A DNA stretch of 64,000 bases from Methylobacterium organophilum (GTDB lineage: Bacteria > Pseudomonadota > Alphaproteobacteria > Rhizobiales > Beijerinckiaceae): assembly GCF_022179465.1 (NCBI RefSeq), contig NZ_BPQV01000016.1, positions 1 through 64,000 of the forward strand, in the 5' to 3' direction. Below are positions 63,163 through 64,000 of the stretch, one piece after another. The stretch's first letter is position 1. Each line of letters starts with the position of its first letter. The notes beneath the pieces are model-generated. The model saw only the letters and a list, made by a program, of their open reading frames with translations. It searched no databases and was not told where the DNA came from. A program made the position numbers and the translations under genes.

Positions 63163-63540
63163 CTACCACTGCCCCGCGACCTGACCGGACTGGGCGTCGA
63201 CCATCACCTTCACGAACTGCCCGTCCCGCCGCAGGGCGGTGAGCAGGTAGACGAGGCCCTGGTCGTGCCGGCAGAGGGTGGCGCGCTGGATCTCGGCTCG
63301 GGGAATCACCTGCCGCGCCGCGCGGATCGCCGCAATGGGGGCGACGACGCGCTTGTCCGCCACCGCCTCGCGCAGGTCGGCGGGCGAGAGGCAGTCATCC
63401 CCCTTGTTCAGGGGTTCGCGGGGGATCTGCGGCTGCGCGGCGGTGACGGCGCCGGTCTCCTCGGCGAGCGGCCCAAGGCCGTCCGTCGCGAGGAGCGCGA
63501 CGGCCGGTACGGCGAGCAGCAGGACGAGGGTGAGACGCAT
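63163..63540 (-). CDS. PepSY-like exported protein
   Basis: 125 residues with a signal peptide (MRLTLVLLLAVPAVALLA). The C-terminal half resembles a PepSY domain (REAVADKRVVAPIAAIRAARQVIPRAEIQRATLC, then YLLTALRRDGQFVKVMVDAQSGQVAG). PepSY proteins often inhibit peptidases or modulate sensors. It lies 43 bases upstream of the response-regulator gene on the same strand, so it may be cotranscribed. A role like FeuN, a small periplasmic modulator of FeuPQ, is possible by position only. Confidence 0.75.
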   Translation of the reverse strand: MRLTLVLLLAVPAVALLATDGLGPLAEETGAVTAAQPQIPREPLNKGDDCLSPADLREAVADKRVVAPIAAIRAARQVIPRAEIQRATLCRHDQGLVYLLTALRRDGQFVKVMVDAQSGQVAGQW

Positions 63541-63613
63541 GGGCGGCACTGTCGAGTTCAGGCACTGAATGCGCCCTGAATGGAGTCGGTTGCGCGGTGC
63601 GACGAAGGCGCCT

Positions 63614-63844
63614 TCACTCGGGCAGGATCACGGGCGCAATCCGCGTCCGCACCGCCTGCAGGGCGCGGCGGGCGAGGGCCTGGCCTTCGAGGGCGTCCTG
63701 GGCCGCCAGGCGCAGGGCGCCGAGCGAGCTCTCGAAGGCGCGCTGCGCGGCGCGCAGGCGCCCCTGCGCCGCCAGGCACCGGGCAGCCTCGCGCCGGCGG
63801 CGGATTCCGCGCGGGATCTCGAAGGGACCCATCGTCGTCTCCAT
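63614..63844 (-). CDS. hypothetical small basic helical protein
   Basis: Seventy-six residues, arginine- and alanine-rich, predicted all-helical (RRREAARCLAAQGRLRAAQRAFESSLGALRLAAQDALEG). No signal peptide or family. The ATG at 63844 or an internal ATG four codons later, the latter with GGAG just upstream, could start it. It is on the same strand as the PepSY-like gene and the partial gene upstream. Confidence 0.55.
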   Translation of the reverse strand: METTMGPFEIPRGIRRRREAARCLAAQGRLRAAQRAFESSLGALRLAAQDALEGQALARRALQAVRTRIAPVILPE

Positions 63845-63865
63845 CGTCGTGAAACGGGGGGGGCG

Positions 63866-64000
63866 TCACGGCCGCGCCCGCCCCTGGATCTCGGCCAGGC
63901 GCCGCAGGATCTCGTCGAAACGGTCGCGGGCATGCCCGTCGCTGCGGTCGACCCCCTGCGCGATCTCCCCGACGAGCCGGGCCAGCTCCTCCAGCACGCG
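63866..64000 (-). CDS. partial gene at right edge, coiled-coil-like C-terminus
   Basis: The last 44 codons of a minus-strand gene that begins beyond the window. The visible product is charged and heptad-like (LEELARLVGEIAQGVDRSDG, DRFDEILRRLAEIQGRARP), consistent with a helical or coiled-coil end. It stops 21 bases before the small basic-protein gene, so the two probably share a transcript. No family can be assigned from the fragment. Confidence 0.45.
   Translation of the reverse strand, partial: RVLEELARLVGEIAQGVDRSDGHARDRFDEILRRLAEIQGRARP

Overview
The window is GC-rich, densely coded DNA from an alphaproteobacterium. The best guess is Methylobacterium, Methylorubrum or a near relative in the Hyphomicrobiales. 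This is inferred from the NepR-type anti-sigma protein, the cycHJKL-like cytochrome c maturation operon, an Omp25/31-type beta-barrel, a FeuPQ/PhoPQ-like two-component pair, frequent GTG and TTG starts, and GC-rich palindromic repeats. No rRNA, tRNA, CRISPR array or intact mobile element was recognised.

Layout. 0.15-4 kb (minus): a siderophore/iron module of an MFS permease, a FhuF-like [2Fe-2S] reductase and an ABC exporter-type protein, all translationally overlapping. 4.2-5.4 kb (plus): a secreted Yellow/royal-jelly-type beta-propeller. 5.5-19.3 kb (mostly minus): a surface-polysaccharide region with RmlA, a DegT aminotransferase coupled to a flavoprotein, a beta-helix protein with an O-antigen ligase/polymerase-like protein, a decayed WecG-acyltransferase junction, a type I secretion ABC/HlyD pair, and a second, larger beta-helix protein that is its likely substrate. 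19.6-25.7 kb: an AraC regulator, UDP-glucose dehydrogenase, an FkbM methyltransferase, a strikingly AT-rich island and a GT2 glycosyltransferase. 25.9-31.8 kb (plus): a LysR-led cluster with a 2OG-Fe(II) oxygenase, a hydrolase, a SsuA/NMT1-type ABC importer and a purine/pyrimidine-type deaminase, suggesting uptake and breakdown of a nitrogenous small molecule.

31.8-42.7 kb: HupE, a two-subunit Tat-exported molybdenum hydroxylase, a sirtuin, a CNNM/CBS membrane protein whose only plausible start is ATT, an orphan NepR-like protein, cysteine synthase, and a secreted trypsin-like protein that has lost catalytic residues. 42.9-51.1 kb (plus): a thioester alpha-2-macroglobulin coupled to PbpC, whose N-terminus is encoded by a palindromic repeat, then a histidine phosphatase. 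51.1-55.2 kb (minus): an outer-membrane protein, a DUF1007/NicO nickel-cobalt pair and unknown proteins. 55.4-60.1 kb (minus): ccmI-ccmE-ccmF-ccmH. 60.3-64 kb (minus): a small unknown protein, a PepSY-like periplasmic protein and a response regulator/histidine kinase operon with two unrelated genes, including a DUF2335 protein, between regulator and kinase. A truncated CDS runs off the right edge.
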